From: Aureibaculum sp. 2308TA14-22
GTDB lineage: Bacteria; Bacteroidota; Bacteroidia; Flavobacteriales; Flavobacteriaceae
DNA length: 64,000 nucleotides
Direction of reading: 5' to 3'
Assembly: GCF_040538665.1 (NCBI RefSeq)
Contig: NZ_JBEWXT010000001.1
Coordinates: forward strand, 310,001 to 374,000
A program made the translations under genes and the position numbers. Shown piece by piece: positions 43,936 through 53,557 of the stretch. Position 1 is the first letter of the stretch. Every line of letters starts with the position of its first letter. Below the pieces are notes generated by a model. The model had not been told where the DNA came from, ran no database searches, and saw nothing but the letters and a program-made list of their open reading frames with translations.

Positions 43936-44373
43936 TTATTTTGAAAGGTATAGTTTTCTTTTTTTATAATCTATAATTGCATTGCCTTCTTCTAAAACAT
44001 CGGCACCAATGATTCCGTTTACAGGCTTGGCATCTTGTTTTGTTAATGCGTTGTTTATATGTGAAATATCAATTAAAACCAACGGGACTTTTTTAATTTT
44101 AAAATCACCTATTTCAATTTTATTTTTCTTTGAAATTTGAGTGTCAATTTCTTCAGGACCAGCTCCTGCCGCTTTGTGTTCAGATTCTTCCGTTTTTAGA
44201 TTAAAAGTTTCAATTTCATCAAAACCAACACAGGAATTTGAAGCTCCAGTATCTAAAATAAATCGCCCTTTTACACCATTTATTTTGGCTTTTATCTCAA
44301 AATGATTGGTGGCAATTTTTTTTAATTTAATGCTAATGTATTTTTTATTAATTAAAAAATCTTTTAAGGTCAT
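43936..44373 (-). CDS. Retropepsin-like aspartic protease domain protein
   Basis: A 145-residue protein containing one pepsin-fold half: the active-site triad FILDTGASNSCVG near residue 38 and the second hydrophobic motif NGIIGADVLEEGNAIIDYKKRKLYL near residue 118, the pattern of clan AA single-domain proteases that must dimerise. No signal peptide or membrane helix is seen, so it should act in the cytoplasm. Substrate unknown. It sits between pheS and purM, two bases after pheS, likely on the same transcript. Confidence 0.85.
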   Translation of the reverse strand: MTLKDFLINKKYISIKLKKIATNHFEIKAKINGVKGRFILDTGASNSCVGFDEIETFNLKTEESEHKAAGAGPEEIDTQISKKNKIEIGDFKIKKVPLVLIDISHINNALTKQDAKPVNGIIGADVLEEGNAIIDYKKRKLYLSK

Positions 44374-44375
44374 GC

Positions 44376-45407
44376 TTATATAACAGATTTGAATTGTTCT
44401 AAAAATCTGATATCATTTTCAAACAACATTCTAATATCTGGAATTTGATACAACAACATTGCAATTCGTTCAATACCCATCCCAAAAGCAAATCCGCTAT
44501 ATTTTTCAGAATCTATTTTTGTGTTTTTCAATACATTGGGATCAACCATGCCGCAACCCATAATCTCTAGCCAACCCGTACCTTTGGTAATTCTGTAATC
44601 GGTCTCGGTTTTTAATCCCCAGTAAATATCAACCTCTGCACTAGGCTCGGTAAACGGAAAATACGAAGGACGTAACCTGATTTTAGATTTTCCGAACATT
44701 TCTTTGGTAAAATAGGTCAAGGTCTGTTTCAAGTCGGCAAAAGAAACATCGGTATCAATATACAAACCTTCTACTTGATGAAAAATACAATGCGAACGTG
44801 CTGAAATATCTTCATTTCTAAAAACACGTCCTGGAGAAATAGTTCTAATTGGCGGTTTGTTGTTTTCCATATACCGGATTTGAACAGAAGAAGTATGCGT
44901 TCTCAAGAGCATATCTTTTTGCACATTTTTATGTTTTTCAACAAAAAAGGTGTCCTGCATGTCTCTAGCAGGGTGGTATTCCGGTAAATTTAAAGCGGTA
45001 AAATTATGCCAATCGTCTTCAATTTCTGGCCCTTCAGAAATGGTAAACCCAATACGTGAAAACACCTCAATAATTTGATTTTTTACTATGGAGATAGGAT
45101 GTCTTGCTCCCAGTTCAATAGGTTCAGCAGGTCTGGTTAAATCGCCATAACTATTTTTTTGTTCGGTAGTGTTTACAAGAGCATTGGTTAAAGTTTCAAC
45201 TTTTTGTTCAGCATTGGTTTTTAAAGTGTTTAACGCTTGACCAAACTCTTTTTTTTGCTTCGGGTCAACGTTTTTAAACTCAGCAAATAAACCCTTTAAT
45301 ATGCCTTTACTACCTAAATATTTTATTCTAAACACTTCTATTTCTTCCTTTGAGCTGGAATTAAAAGCATTGATGTCGTTAATGTATTCTTTTACTTTGT
45401 CTAACAT
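44376..45407 (-). CDS. pheS: Phenylalanyl-tRNA synthetase alpha subunit
   Basis: Catalytic subunit of the class II tetrameric PheRS. From ATG 45405-45407 the protein is 343 residues, the usual size: an N-terminal coiled coil (about 1-85) then the catalytic core with HPLS-type entry [13 protein letters not shown] near residue 103, motif 2 region [12 protein letters not shown] near residue 174, [24 protein letters not shown] near residue 193 and motif 3 [14 protein letters not shown] near residue 308. An ATG at 45447-45449 would start upstream of the promoter-like box. pheT is not in the window. Confidence 0.96.
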   Translation of the reverse strand: MLDKVKEYINDINAFNSSSKEEIEVFRIKYLGSKGILKGLFAEFKNVDPKQKKEFGQALNTLKTNAEQKVETLTNALVNTTEQKNSYGDLTRPAEPIELGARHPISIVKNQIIEVFSRIGFTISEGPEIEDDWHNFTALNLPEYHPARDMQDTFFVEKHKNVQKDMLLRTHTSSVQIRYMENNKPPIRTISPGRVFRNEDISARSHCIFHQVEGLYIDTDVSFADLKQTLTYFTKEMFGKSKIRLRPSYFPFTEPSAEVDIYWGLKTETDYRITKGTGWLEIMGCGMVDPNVLKNTKIDSEKYSGFAFGMGIERIAMLLYQIPDIRMLFENDIRFLEQFKSVI

Positions 45408-45427
45408 TGATTGCTTAACTTGGTTTG

Positions 45428-45435
45428 CAAATTTA
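45428..45435 (-). promoter_or_regulatory. -7 box (TAAATTTG) of the pheS gene
   Basis: Minus-strand TAAATTTG fits TAnnTTTG, 20 bases upstream of the pheS ATG at 45407. It supports the shorter pheS start. No clear -33 TTG at the right distance. Confidence 0.45.
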
Positions 45436-45537
45436 CTATTTTTAGTCAATTGATAGGAATAGTTTTTTTATTATTCTAAAGTTATTGAATTATAATAAAT
45501 GGATGTATGTCCACGGCGTATCTTAGAATTACAAAGT

Positions 45538-45568
45538 ACGTCATTCTGAATTTATTTCAGGGTGACGT
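45538..45568. repeat. Inverted repeat in the pheS-gdhA divergent region
   Basis: ACGTCATTCTGAA (45538-45550) and TTCAGGGTGACGT (45556-45568) pair over 13 positions allowing two G-U pairs, with a 5-base loop. The CCTGAA...TTCAGG core resembles an intergenic repeat I recall from many Bacteroidota genomes. The rest of the 287-base gap between pheS and gdhA holds only promoter-like boxes. Confidence 0.55.
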
Positions 45569-45641
45569 AGTAGTCATTTGATAAAAAAGGATAGACAAAC
45601 AAATAAATTGTGTTTTTAAATTACGAAAACCATAATTTAAC

Positions 45642-45664
45642 TACATTTGTTAGTAATATATTTG
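45642..45664 (+). promoter_or_regulatory. Two candidate -7 boxes of the NADP-type gdhA
   Basis: TACATTTG (45642-45649) and TATATTTG (45657-45664) both match TAnnTTTG and lie 45 and 30 bases before the ATG at 45695. Neither has an obvious TTG at -33; the pair may be alternative start points. Confidence 0.45.
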
Positions 45665-45676
45665 ATAAAATCATAA

Positions 45677-47038
<1,362 letters not shown>

Positions 47039-47114
47039 ATAAATAATTCATAATAATACGCTTAACAGTATTGTGATTATACATGCATTAGGCAAAATAA
47101 GATAGCCAAAAAAC

Positions 47115-48170
47115 ATGAATCTCAATTTATTTGATAAGTATTCTGACAGATATCCTATCAGTTCAAATACATCCAAAAGAGAATTACACAAAATTCTTAA
47201 GCATGAAAACTTAAGTATAATTCAATTTGTTGATCCAATTGAAAATGTTCAAGTTTTCAAAAATATAGAGTCAGTTATTCTTAAAGAAAAACCAAACATA
47301 GAATTAAGAGCTTTTGGTCATTATGGAAAAGTGTGTGACTTAAAATTTCTTGAGCATGTTCCCTCTTTAAAAAAATTCTCGGCTGATTGTTTAATGGACG
47401 CAATTAACCTCGAAAGCATAAATGAACTCCTGAAACTTGAGGAATTAAGTATTGGAATATTTAATCTGACCGACTTTAATTTTCTAAATAAAATTACACC
47501 AGAAATTAAATCTCTTTTTATAGGAAGAACTGCTTCTAAGAAACCAAACGTTTCTGCTATTTCTCGATTTTTTGAATTAAAATATCTATACCTAGAAGGA
47601 CATAACAAAGGTATTCAAGAAATATCAAAACTTTCCAAATTGGAAGAAATTGTTCTACGTTCAATTTCAACCGAAAATCTTGATTTTCTGAAAAACTTAC
47701 AGAAACTATGGTCTGTGGATATCAAGCTTGGTGGAATAAAAAATTTTGATGCATTAGCGGAAATTAGAGGTGTAAAATACTTGGAATTATGGCAAGTAAG
47801 AAATTTAATGGACATCAGTTTCATTTCGAGAATGACCGATTTACAAAATATTTTTCTTCAATCTCTACCGAATGTTGAAGAATTACCAAATTTTGAAAAA
47901 AATAAAAAATTGAGAAGAATAGGTCTAGAAAATCTTAAAGGTTTAAAAAAGATAAATTCGTTAGAATTTGTCGAAAAATTAGATGAATTCTTCTTTTTTG
48001 ATTGTTCTCAACTCCAGCCTGAGGATTTTATTCCTTTATTTAAAAATAAAAATTTAAAATATGCTTCCGTTTATTTCGGAAGTGATAAGAGTAATGATCA
48101 ATTTAAGAAATTATTAATAGAATATCGGAAATTAGAATACAAAAGAAAGAAATTTAATTATATTTCCTAA
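47115..48170 (+). CDS. Leucine-rich-repeat protein of unknown function
   Basis: A 351-residue protein with no signal peptide or membrane helix. From about residue 60 to 330 it is built of roughly 22-residue leucine-rich units, for example LKFLEHVPSLKKFSADCLMD, LLKLEELSIGIFNLTDFNFL, FFELKYLYLEGHNKGIQEIS and MTDLQNIFLQSLPNVEELPN. The N-terminal 45 residues form a different, polar cap. Such proteins mediate binding; cytoplasmic LRR proteins in bacteria are sometimes immunity or interaction proteins, but no toxin gene is near. It stands alone between gdhA and a secreted DinB-superfamily gene; I do not recognise the exact family. Confidence 0.8.
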   Translation: MNLNLFDKYSDRYPISSNTSKRELHKILKHENLSIIQFVDPIENVQVFKNIESVILKEKPNIELRAFGHYGKVCDLKFLEHVPSLKKFSADCLMDAINLESINELLKLEELSIGIFNLTDFNFLNKITPEIKSLFIGRTASKKPNVSAISRFFELKYLYLEGHNKGIQEISKLSKLEEIVLRSISTENLDFLKNLQKLWSVDIKLGGIKNFDALAEIRGVKYLELWQVRNLMDISFISRMTDLQNIFLQSLPNVEELPNFEKNKKLRRIGLENLKGLKKINSLEFVEKLDEFFFFDCSQLQPEDFIPLFKNKNLKYASVYFGSDKSNDQFKKLLIEYRKLEYKRKKFNYIS

Positions 48171-48299
48171 TGATAGCTATAATTAATTGTGGCGGAATTT
48201 TCTAACCGAGAATTCCTAACTTTAAACCATAGCCGAAAAGTTACAATTTCTTTCAAAACTAAAAAGACTAATAAAACATCTAAACAAAATTCAAACACT

Positions 48300-48842
48300 A
48301 TGAAACACACAATTATTCTGGCTGTCATAATGTTATTCAGTTTGGTTGGATCACCCTTGTTTGCTCAAGAGGATAGTTTTATTAAGGACTATTTAGAACG
48401 ATTGGAGAATTCTCGTAAGTATTTACTTCTTGTGGCAGAAAAAATGCCAGAGGATAATTATAACTTTAAGGCCTCCGAGGAATCATTATCCTTTGCTGAA
48501 AATTTAATGCATATAGGCTATGCTGTAGATTGGCACAGTCAGTCATTATTAGGTGGACGAGAATCTAGGGATTGGAAAACGGACACCATTTTTAAGGTTG
48601 GTAATAAATCTAAAAAAGAAATGATTGCAACAATTAATAAAACATTTAATGAAACCATAAAACTAATTAATCAATTTGATACAACTAAATTAGATGACAA
48701 GCTAGACTATTTTGGTTTGAATAGAACAAAAAGACAAATTTTCTTACTACTAGCTGATCACATAACTCACCATAGAGGGCAGATGCTTGTTTACATGAGA
48801 TTAAACGGTCTTGTTCCACCCAGATACGTTTTGTTTCAGTAA
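48300..48842 (+). CDS. Secreted DinB/YfiT-superfamily protein
   Basis: A 180-residue protein starting at ATG 48300 with a signal peptide (MKHTIILAVIMLFSLVGSP then LFAQED), followed by a DinB-like four-helix bundle. The metal-site histidines are present: HIGYAVDWHSQ near residue 79 and DHITHHRGQMLVYMR near residue 152. An ORF can be extended upstream to 48189, but that would put a polar, Lys-rich tract before the signal peptide and is rejected. Family members are thiol-dependent or metal-dependent transferases of mostly unknown substrate; export makes a periplasmic role likely. Confidence 0.88.
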   Translation: MKHTIILAVIMLFSLVGSPLFAQEDSFIKDYLERLENSRKYLLLVAEKMPEDNYNFKASEESLSFAENLMHIGYAVDWHSQSLLGGRESRDWKTDTIFKVGNKSKKEMIATINKTFNETIKLINQFDTTKLDDKLDYFGLNRTKRQIFLLLADHITHHRGQMLVYMRLNGLVPPRYVLFQ

Positions 48843-48891
48843 TTTAAACTAATCTTGATAATAGTCTTAACTACCACGACTAAATAATTGT

Positions 48892-48899
48892 TATCTTTG
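48892..48899 (+). promoter_or_regulatory. -7 box (TATCTTTG) of the PEP/pyruvate-binding gene
   Basis: TATCTTTG matches TAnnTTTG, 18 bases before the ATG at 48918, so the leader would be only about a dozen bases. No -33 TTG at the usual distance. Confidence 0.45.
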
Positions 48900-48917
48900 T
48901 GTTTAATGGCTTAGCGA

Positions 48918-51900
48918 ATGTCAAAAAAGACCCTTCCAGATTTAAAAACATACATATTTGAAGATTTTGCATTTGAACAATTAATGCAAAACAGAATTAA
49001 CAAAGTACTTATTGTTTGTTCCAATTACGATTACTACATGTTAGAGGAAGATGGTAGAATTGACGAACGTATTTTCAACGAATATACCGCGTTAAATTTA
49101 AGATATCCACCTACTTTTTTGCATGCCAACTCTACAAAAAAAGCACTAAAAACATTAAGTTCTGATAAGATTGATTTGGTAATTACCTGGTTGGATATTG
49201 GCAGTTACAAAGCATTTGAGGCTTCCATGCAGTTAAAAAAAGCATTTCCAAATGTACCAATTGCTGCATTGAGCCATTATTCGTCAGAACTCAGAAAAAA
49301 AATATTAAGTGAGAATACGGGTATTATAGATTATGTGTTCCATTGGAACGGAAATGTAGATATATTTTTAGCCATAATAAAATTGGCTGAAGATAGATTA
49401 AATGCTGATAAAGATATTAATGAAATTGGGGTAAAAGCTATTTTATTGGTAGAAGATTCGCTTCGGTTCTACTCAAGATATTTACCTGTTATCTATAAGA
49501 TTATTCTAAAACAAACGCGATCGTTTATGTCCGAAGGGTTAAACGAGCACCGTGCCATGAATTTGATGCGTGGACGGCCAAAAATTTTATTAGCAACCAA
49601 TTTTGAAGAAGGTTTGGCATTGTTTGAAAAATACCAGGCAAATCTTTTAGGTGTAATTTCAGATGTAAACTACTATAAAGATAAAAACAGAAACCCAGAG
49701 GCGGGGTTTGAATTATTAAAACATATCAGAAATTTAGTCAGATATTTTCCCGTTTTAATCCAGTCTTCCGATAAGGACAACGAGCAAAAAGCCTTAGAAC
49801 TAAAAGGGAAATTTTTATGGAAACATTCTGAAACCATTGAATTAGAGCTGAAAAATTACATTACCAAATACTTTTCCTTTGGTGATTTTGAATTTTGGGA
49901 TCCTGAACAGCATAAAGTGTTGGCAACGGTTAAGGATTTGAATGCTTTTCAAAAGGCATTGACAATTGTTACCAAAGAAGCCATAACCTATCATGCCATC
50001 AGAAGTGAATATTCAAAATGGCTGCGATCTCGAGCTCTTTTTCCGTTGGCAAATTTATTTCATAATGTAGAATATGCCGATTTTGAAGATGCTGAAGAAA
50101 TTAGAAATTTTTTAATAGAGGCTATAAAGGTCTATCGTATTTACCGAGCCAGAGGCGTTATTTCTAAATTTAACAAAGACAAGTATGATAAGTATTTAGG
50201 CTTTGCTAGAATTGGGGACGGAGCATTAGGCGGAAAAGGTAGGGGGCTTGCCTTTATCGATTCGTTTTTAAAACGTAACCGTCTCTTTAAAAAGTATGAT
50301 GATATTATTATTTCCATACCTAGAACTGTAGTGCTGAGTACCGAGGTTTTTGATGAATTTATGGAGCAGCACAAGCTTTTCAGATTTGTGGCCGATTGTG
50401 ATGATGATGATAAAATTTTAAATGAATTTATTTCAAAGCCGTTACCAATTTGGGTAATGGAAGATATAAAAGCATATTTAAAGGTAACCAAATACCCAGT
50501 AGCGGTACGTTCCTCTAGTGTGTTGGAAGACTCACATTATCAGCCTTTTGCAGGGGTTTTTGCTACATATATGCTGCCCAAGGCTAAAACGAAGAAAATG
50601 CTGGAAATGGTTTCCAAAGCGGTAAAATCCGTATTCGCTTCCGCATTTTTCCAAAATAGTAAATCGTACCTGAAAGCGACATCCCATACGGTGGAGGAAA
50701 ACAGAATGGCGGTTATACTGCAGGACATCACCGGCACTCAATATGACGATGTCTATTATCCGAATATTTCAGGAGTGGCACGTTCTATAAATTTTTATCC
50801 TATAGGTAATGAAAAACCCAATGAAGGTATTGCCAGTATTGCTTTAGGTTTGGGCGAGATAATTGTTGGAGGCGGCCAAACCTTACGGTTTTCTCCTTAT
50901 CATCCTAAAAAAATAATCCAGTTATCAACTCCTGGTTCGGCTCAACGAGATACGCAACAGTATTTTTACGGTTTGGATATGAACCCTGATAGTTATGTAG
51001 TTTCTACAAGTGAAACCGTCAACAAAAAGAAAATTACCATAAGAAAGGCTGAAAATCACGGTTCATTAAAATTTGTGGCATCTACTTACGATTTGCAAAA
51101 TAATATGATTAGACCCGGGGTTATGCATGACGGGATTCGTGTTATTACTTTTGATAATATTTTAAAATACGGAACTTTTCCCTTAGCGGAAATACTTAAA
51201 GATTTGCTGCGTATAGGTCAACGAGAAATGAGAAGTCCAATAGAAATAGAGTTTGCCGTAAAGTTAGATGTACCTCATGGCAAACCAAAGTATTTCAGTT
51301 TTTTGCAAATTAGACCCATAGTAGAAAGTAATGAAACCTTAAGTGAGTTGCCAAAGAATTTTGATATGTTGGATACTATAATTTATTCGGAATCTGCATT
51401 GGGAAATGGTAAGTACGAAGATATTTCTGATTTTGTTTATGTAAAACCCGAAACTTTTAACTCGGCAAGTACAAGACAGATTGCATCAGCCGTTGAGCAG
51501 ATAAATAAAAAGTTCACAGAAGAGAACAAAAAATATATTTTGGTTGGTCCTGGTAGGTGGGGTTCCAGTGATCCATGGTTGGGAATTCCTGTAATTTGGC
51601 CCCAAATTTCAGCAGCAAAAGTAATTGTAGAGGCTGGACTTAACGATTTTAGGATTGACCCAAGTCAAGGCACCCATTTTTTTCAAAATCTAACCTCATT
51701 TAATGTTGGGTACTTAACCATAAATCCGTTTTTAAACGATGGCCATTTTGATGTTGATTATTTAAACAAACAAGAGGCAGTCTATGAAGATGATTTTTTA
51801 AGACACATACGGTTTAAAAAACCACTTACTGTAATTATTGAGGGCAAAAATAACAAGGCGGCAATTTATAAATCAGGATTTGAATTTGAAGAGAATAAAT

Positions 51901-51950
51901 CAGAATTGGAAAGTTCTTTGGATGAATTGCCTCCTGATGGATTTATGTGA
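48918..51950 (+). CDS. PEP/pyruvate-binding domain protein with receiver-like N-terminal domains
   Basis: A 1010-residue cytoplasmic protein. Residues about 27-155 (NKVLIVCSNYDYYMLEED onwards) and about 172-310 (KAILLVEDSLRFYSRY onwards, with GVISDVNYYKDKNRNPEAGF) look like two response-regulator receiver folds; the first lacks a normal phospho-acceptor Asp (VITWLDIG), the second keeps acidic residues and a candidate Asp. A helical linker leads to a PPDK-N-type nucleotide-binding domain (about 430-810) with IGDGALGGKGRGLAFI, VAVRSSSVLEDSHYQPFAG near residue 533 and the IEIEFAVKLD region. The phosphohistidine and TIM-barrel domains of PEP synthase or PPDK are absent. A C-terminal region (about 865-1000, with VGPGRWGSSDPWLG) is specific. 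Catalysis and partner are unknown. Confidence 0.88.
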   Translation: MSKKTLPDLKTYIFEDFAFEQLMQNRINKVLIVCSNYDYYMLEEDGRIDERIFNEYTALNLRYPPTFLHANSTKKALKTLSSDKIDLVITWLDIGSYKAFEASMQLKKAFPNVPIAALSHYSSELRKKILSENTGIIDYVFHWNGNVDIFLAIIKLAEDRLNADKDINEIGVKAILLVEDSLRFYSRYLPVIYKIILKQTRSFMSEGLNEHRAMNLMRGRPKILLATNFEEGLALFEKYQANLLGVISDVNYYKDKNRNPEAGFELLKHIRNLVRYFPVLIQSSDKDNEQKALELKGKFLWKHSETIELELKNYITKYFSFGDFEFWDPEQHKVLATVKDLNAFQKALTIVTKEAITYHAIRSEYSKWLRSRALFPLANLFHNVEYADFEDAEEIRNFLIEAIKVYRIYRARGVISKFNKDKYDKYLGFARIGDGALGGKGRGLAFIDSFLKRNRLFKKYDDIIISIPRTVVLSTEVFDEFMEQHKLFRFVADCDDDDKILNEFISKPLPIWVMEDIKAYLKVTKYPVAVRSSSVLEDSHYQPFAGVFATYMLPKAKTKKMLEMVSKAVKSVFASAFFQNSKSYLKATSHTVEENRMAVILQDITGTQYDDVYYPNISGVARSINFYPIGNEKPNEGIASIALGLGEIIVGGGQTLRFSPYHPKKIIQLSTPGSAQRDTQQYFYGLDMNPDSYVVSTSETVNKKKITIRKAENHGSLKFVASTYDLQNNMIRPGVMHDGIRVITFDNILKYGTFPLAEILKDLLRIGQREMRSPIEIEFAVKLDVPHGKPKYFSFLQIRPIVESNETLSELPKNFDMLDTIIYSESALGNGKYEDISDFVYVKPETFNSASTRQIASAVEQINKKFTEENKKYILVGPGRWGSSDPWLGIPVIWPQISAAKVIVEAGLNDFRIDPSQGTHFFQNLTSFNVGYLTINPFLNDGHFDVDYLNKQEAVYEDDFLRHIRFKKPLTVIIEGKNNKAAIYKSGFEFEENKSELESSLDELPPDGFM

Positions 51951-51960
51951 ATTTGAGGAT

Positions 51961-51982
51961 ATAATATACAACTGTATATTAT
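51961..51982. repeat. 22-base AT-rich palindrome upstream of the NAD-type GDH
   Basis: ATAATATACA and TGTATATTAT are exact inverted repeats around a central AC, ten bases after the PEP-binding gene stop. It could be a weak terminator (no U tract) or an operator for the GDH gene, whose promoter-like boxes lie 40-75 bases further on. Confidence 0.5.
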
Positions 51983-52021
51983 TTATTTCCAATTGTCAAA
52001 TTGCAAAAATAATTGCACTTA

Positions 52022-52057
52022 TTTTGCTGAAAATAGAATTTAATAATTGTAATTTTG
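52022..52057 (+). promoter_or_regulatory. Promoter of the NAD-type GDH gene
   Basis: TTTTG at 52022-52026 and TAATTTTG at 52050-52057 are separated by 23 bases, the upper end of the accepted range for the Bacteroidetes -33/-7 pair. The ATG follows 40 bases after the -7 box. Confidence 0.5.
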
Positions 52058-52097
52058 CTATCGGTTATACGTTTTAATTTTAATAAAATACATAAAC

Positions 52098-53435
52098 ATG
52101 AATGTAAAAGAAATTTTAACCAACTTAGAAACAAAACACCCAGGAGAAAAAGAGTATTTGCAAGCTGTGCATGAGGTGTTAGAGTCCATAGAAACCATTT
52201 ATAATGAAAATCCACAATACCGAGCGGCTAAAATTATTGAAAGATTAGTTGAGCCCGATCGTGTTTTTACGTTCAGAATATCTTGGGTTGATGATAATGG
52301 CGATGTTCAGGTCAATTTAGGGTATAGAATTCAGTTTAATAATGCTATAGGTCCTTACAAAGGTGGCATTCGTTTGCATCCAAGTGTGAATTTGAGCATT
52401 CTTAAATTTTTAGGATTTGAACAGATTTTTAAAAATGCCTTAACCACATTACCAATGGGTGGTGGAAAAGGAGGTTCTGATTTTAACCCAAAAGGAAAAT
52501 CAGATGCGGAAATTATGCGTTTTTGTCAAGCTTTTATGCTAGAACTTTGGCGAGTTGTAGGGCCTAATACTGACGTTCCTGCCGGAGATATTGGTACTGG
52601 CGGAAGAGAAATAGGCTTTATGTATGGGATGTACAAAAAATTACAACAGGAACATACTGGAGTATTTACTGGTAAAGGTTTGAATTGGGGCGGAAGCTTA
52701 ATCAGACCCGAAGCTACGGGTTTTGGAGGTACGTATTTTACCAAAGAAATGTTAGATACTAAAAAAGATAGTTTTAAAGGTAAAACGGTTACCCTTTCAG
52801 GCTTTGGTAATGTAACCTGGGGTGTTGCACTAAAAGTTACAGAATTGGGTGGCAAAGTGGTGACTATTTCTGGTCCTGACGGTTATGTGTATGACGAAAA
52901 AGGGCTAGATGCTGATAAAATTGATTACTTATTAGCGTTAAGGGCTTCGAATAATGATATTGTTTCTCCTTATGTTCAAGAATTTCCTGAGGCTAAATTC
53001 TATCCAGGAGAAAAACCTTGGGTGGTAAAATGTGATATTGCCATGCCTTGTGCCATACAAAATGAATTGAATGGTGAAGATGCTGAAAAATTGGTAGCTA
53101 ATGGAGTTAAATATGTTGCAGAAGTCTCTAATATGGGTTGTACGCCAGAAGCTATTGATGTATTCCATAAAAACAAAATATCCTATGCTCCTGGAAAAGC
53201 CGTAAATGCGGGCGGCGTTGCCGTTTCTGGATTGGAAATGTCTCAAAATGCTATGAAACTGAATTGGACCATTGAAGAGGTTGACGAAAAATTACGTCAA
53301 ATAATGACTTCCATACATACTGCTTGTACAAAATACGGAACAGAACCTGATGGATATGTAAACTATGTAAAAGGAGCAAATATTGCTGGGTTTATAAAAG
53401 TAGCAGATGCCATGATGGATTTGGGAGTAGTTTAA
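52098..53435 (+). CDS. Glutamate dehydrogenase, NAD-type (GDH 2)
   Basis: A second 445-residue hexameric glutamate dehydrogenase, clearly diverged from the one at 45695. It keeps the catalytic [16 protein letters not shown] and PAGDIGTGGREIGFMYG segments, but the Rossmann loop reads LSGFGNVTWGVALK near residue 236 and continues VVTISGPDGYVYDEKG. The GFGNVxWG plus SGPDGY pattern is that of NAD-specific enzymes such as the Clostridium symbiosum and Porphyromonas GDHs (from memory), so it is probably the catabolic enzyme that deaminates glutamate. It has its own promoter-like boxes and a terminator palindrome 35 bases downstream. Confidence 0.94.
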   Translation: MNVKEILTNLETKHPGEKEYLQAVHEVLESIETIYNENPQYRAAKIIERLVEPDRVFTFRISWVDDNGDVQVNLGYRIQFNNAIGPYKGGIRLHPSVNLSILKFLGFEQIFKNALTTLPMGGGKGGSDFNPKGKSDAEIMRFCQAFMLELWRVVGPNTDVPAGDIGTGGREIGFMYGMYKKLQQEHTGVFTGKGLNWGGSLIRPEATGFGGTYFTKEMLDTKKDSFKGKTVTLSGFGNVTWGVALKVTELGGKVVTISGPDGYVYDEKGLDADKIDYLLALRASNNDIVSPYVQEFPEAKFYPGEKPWVVKCDIAMPCAIQNELNGEDAEKLVANGVKYVAEVSNMGCTPEAIDVFHKNKISYAPGKAVNAGGVAVSGLEMSQNAMKLNWTIEEVDEKLRQIMTSIHTACTKYGTEPDGYVNYVKGANIAGFIKVADAMMDLGVV

Positions 53436-53470
53436 GGAGAAGTTAAATTTTTGAGATTAAATTTAAAGAG

Positions 53471-53510
53471 AAGACCTCACAGGTTTTTAAAAAACCTGTG
53501 AGGTCTTTTT
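53471..53510 (+). terminator. Terminator formed by dispersed palindrome, copy 2
   Basis: Perfect 17-bp arms AAGACCTCACAGGTTTT (53471-53487) and its complement (53491-53507), followed by T's, lie 35 bases after the GDH stop. It is the same repeat family as 28354-28387, here with a U tract, so it should act as an intrinsic terminator. Confidence 0.8.
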
Positions 53511-53546
53511 GTTCTCGCCAGAAAACTAAGCCCATAATTTTTTTCC

Positions 53547-53554
53547 TATTTTTG
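53547..53554 (+). promoter_or_regulatory. -7 box (TATTTTTG) of dinB
   Basis: TATTTTTG fits TAnnTTTG and ends four bases before the ATG at 53558. If used, the dinB mRNA would be leaderless or nearly so. An open frame extends upstream to 53498 but would begin inside the terminator repeat. Confidence 0.4.
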
Positions 53555-53557
53555 ATT

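Noticed and set aside
48189-48299. Longer N-terminus for the secreted DinB-like protein, and a GGAATTTTC/GAGAATTCC stem (48194-48216) within it
   Set aside because: The extension would bury the signal peptide 37 residues inside; the stem is a weak 9-bp hairpin with one G-U pair and no U tract, so it is not listed as a feature.
53498-53557. Longer N-terminus for DNA polymerase IV (start at 53498)
   Set aside because: It would begin inside the terminator palindrome, ahead of the -7 box, and adds a non-conserved Phe-rich leader before the normal Y-family start.
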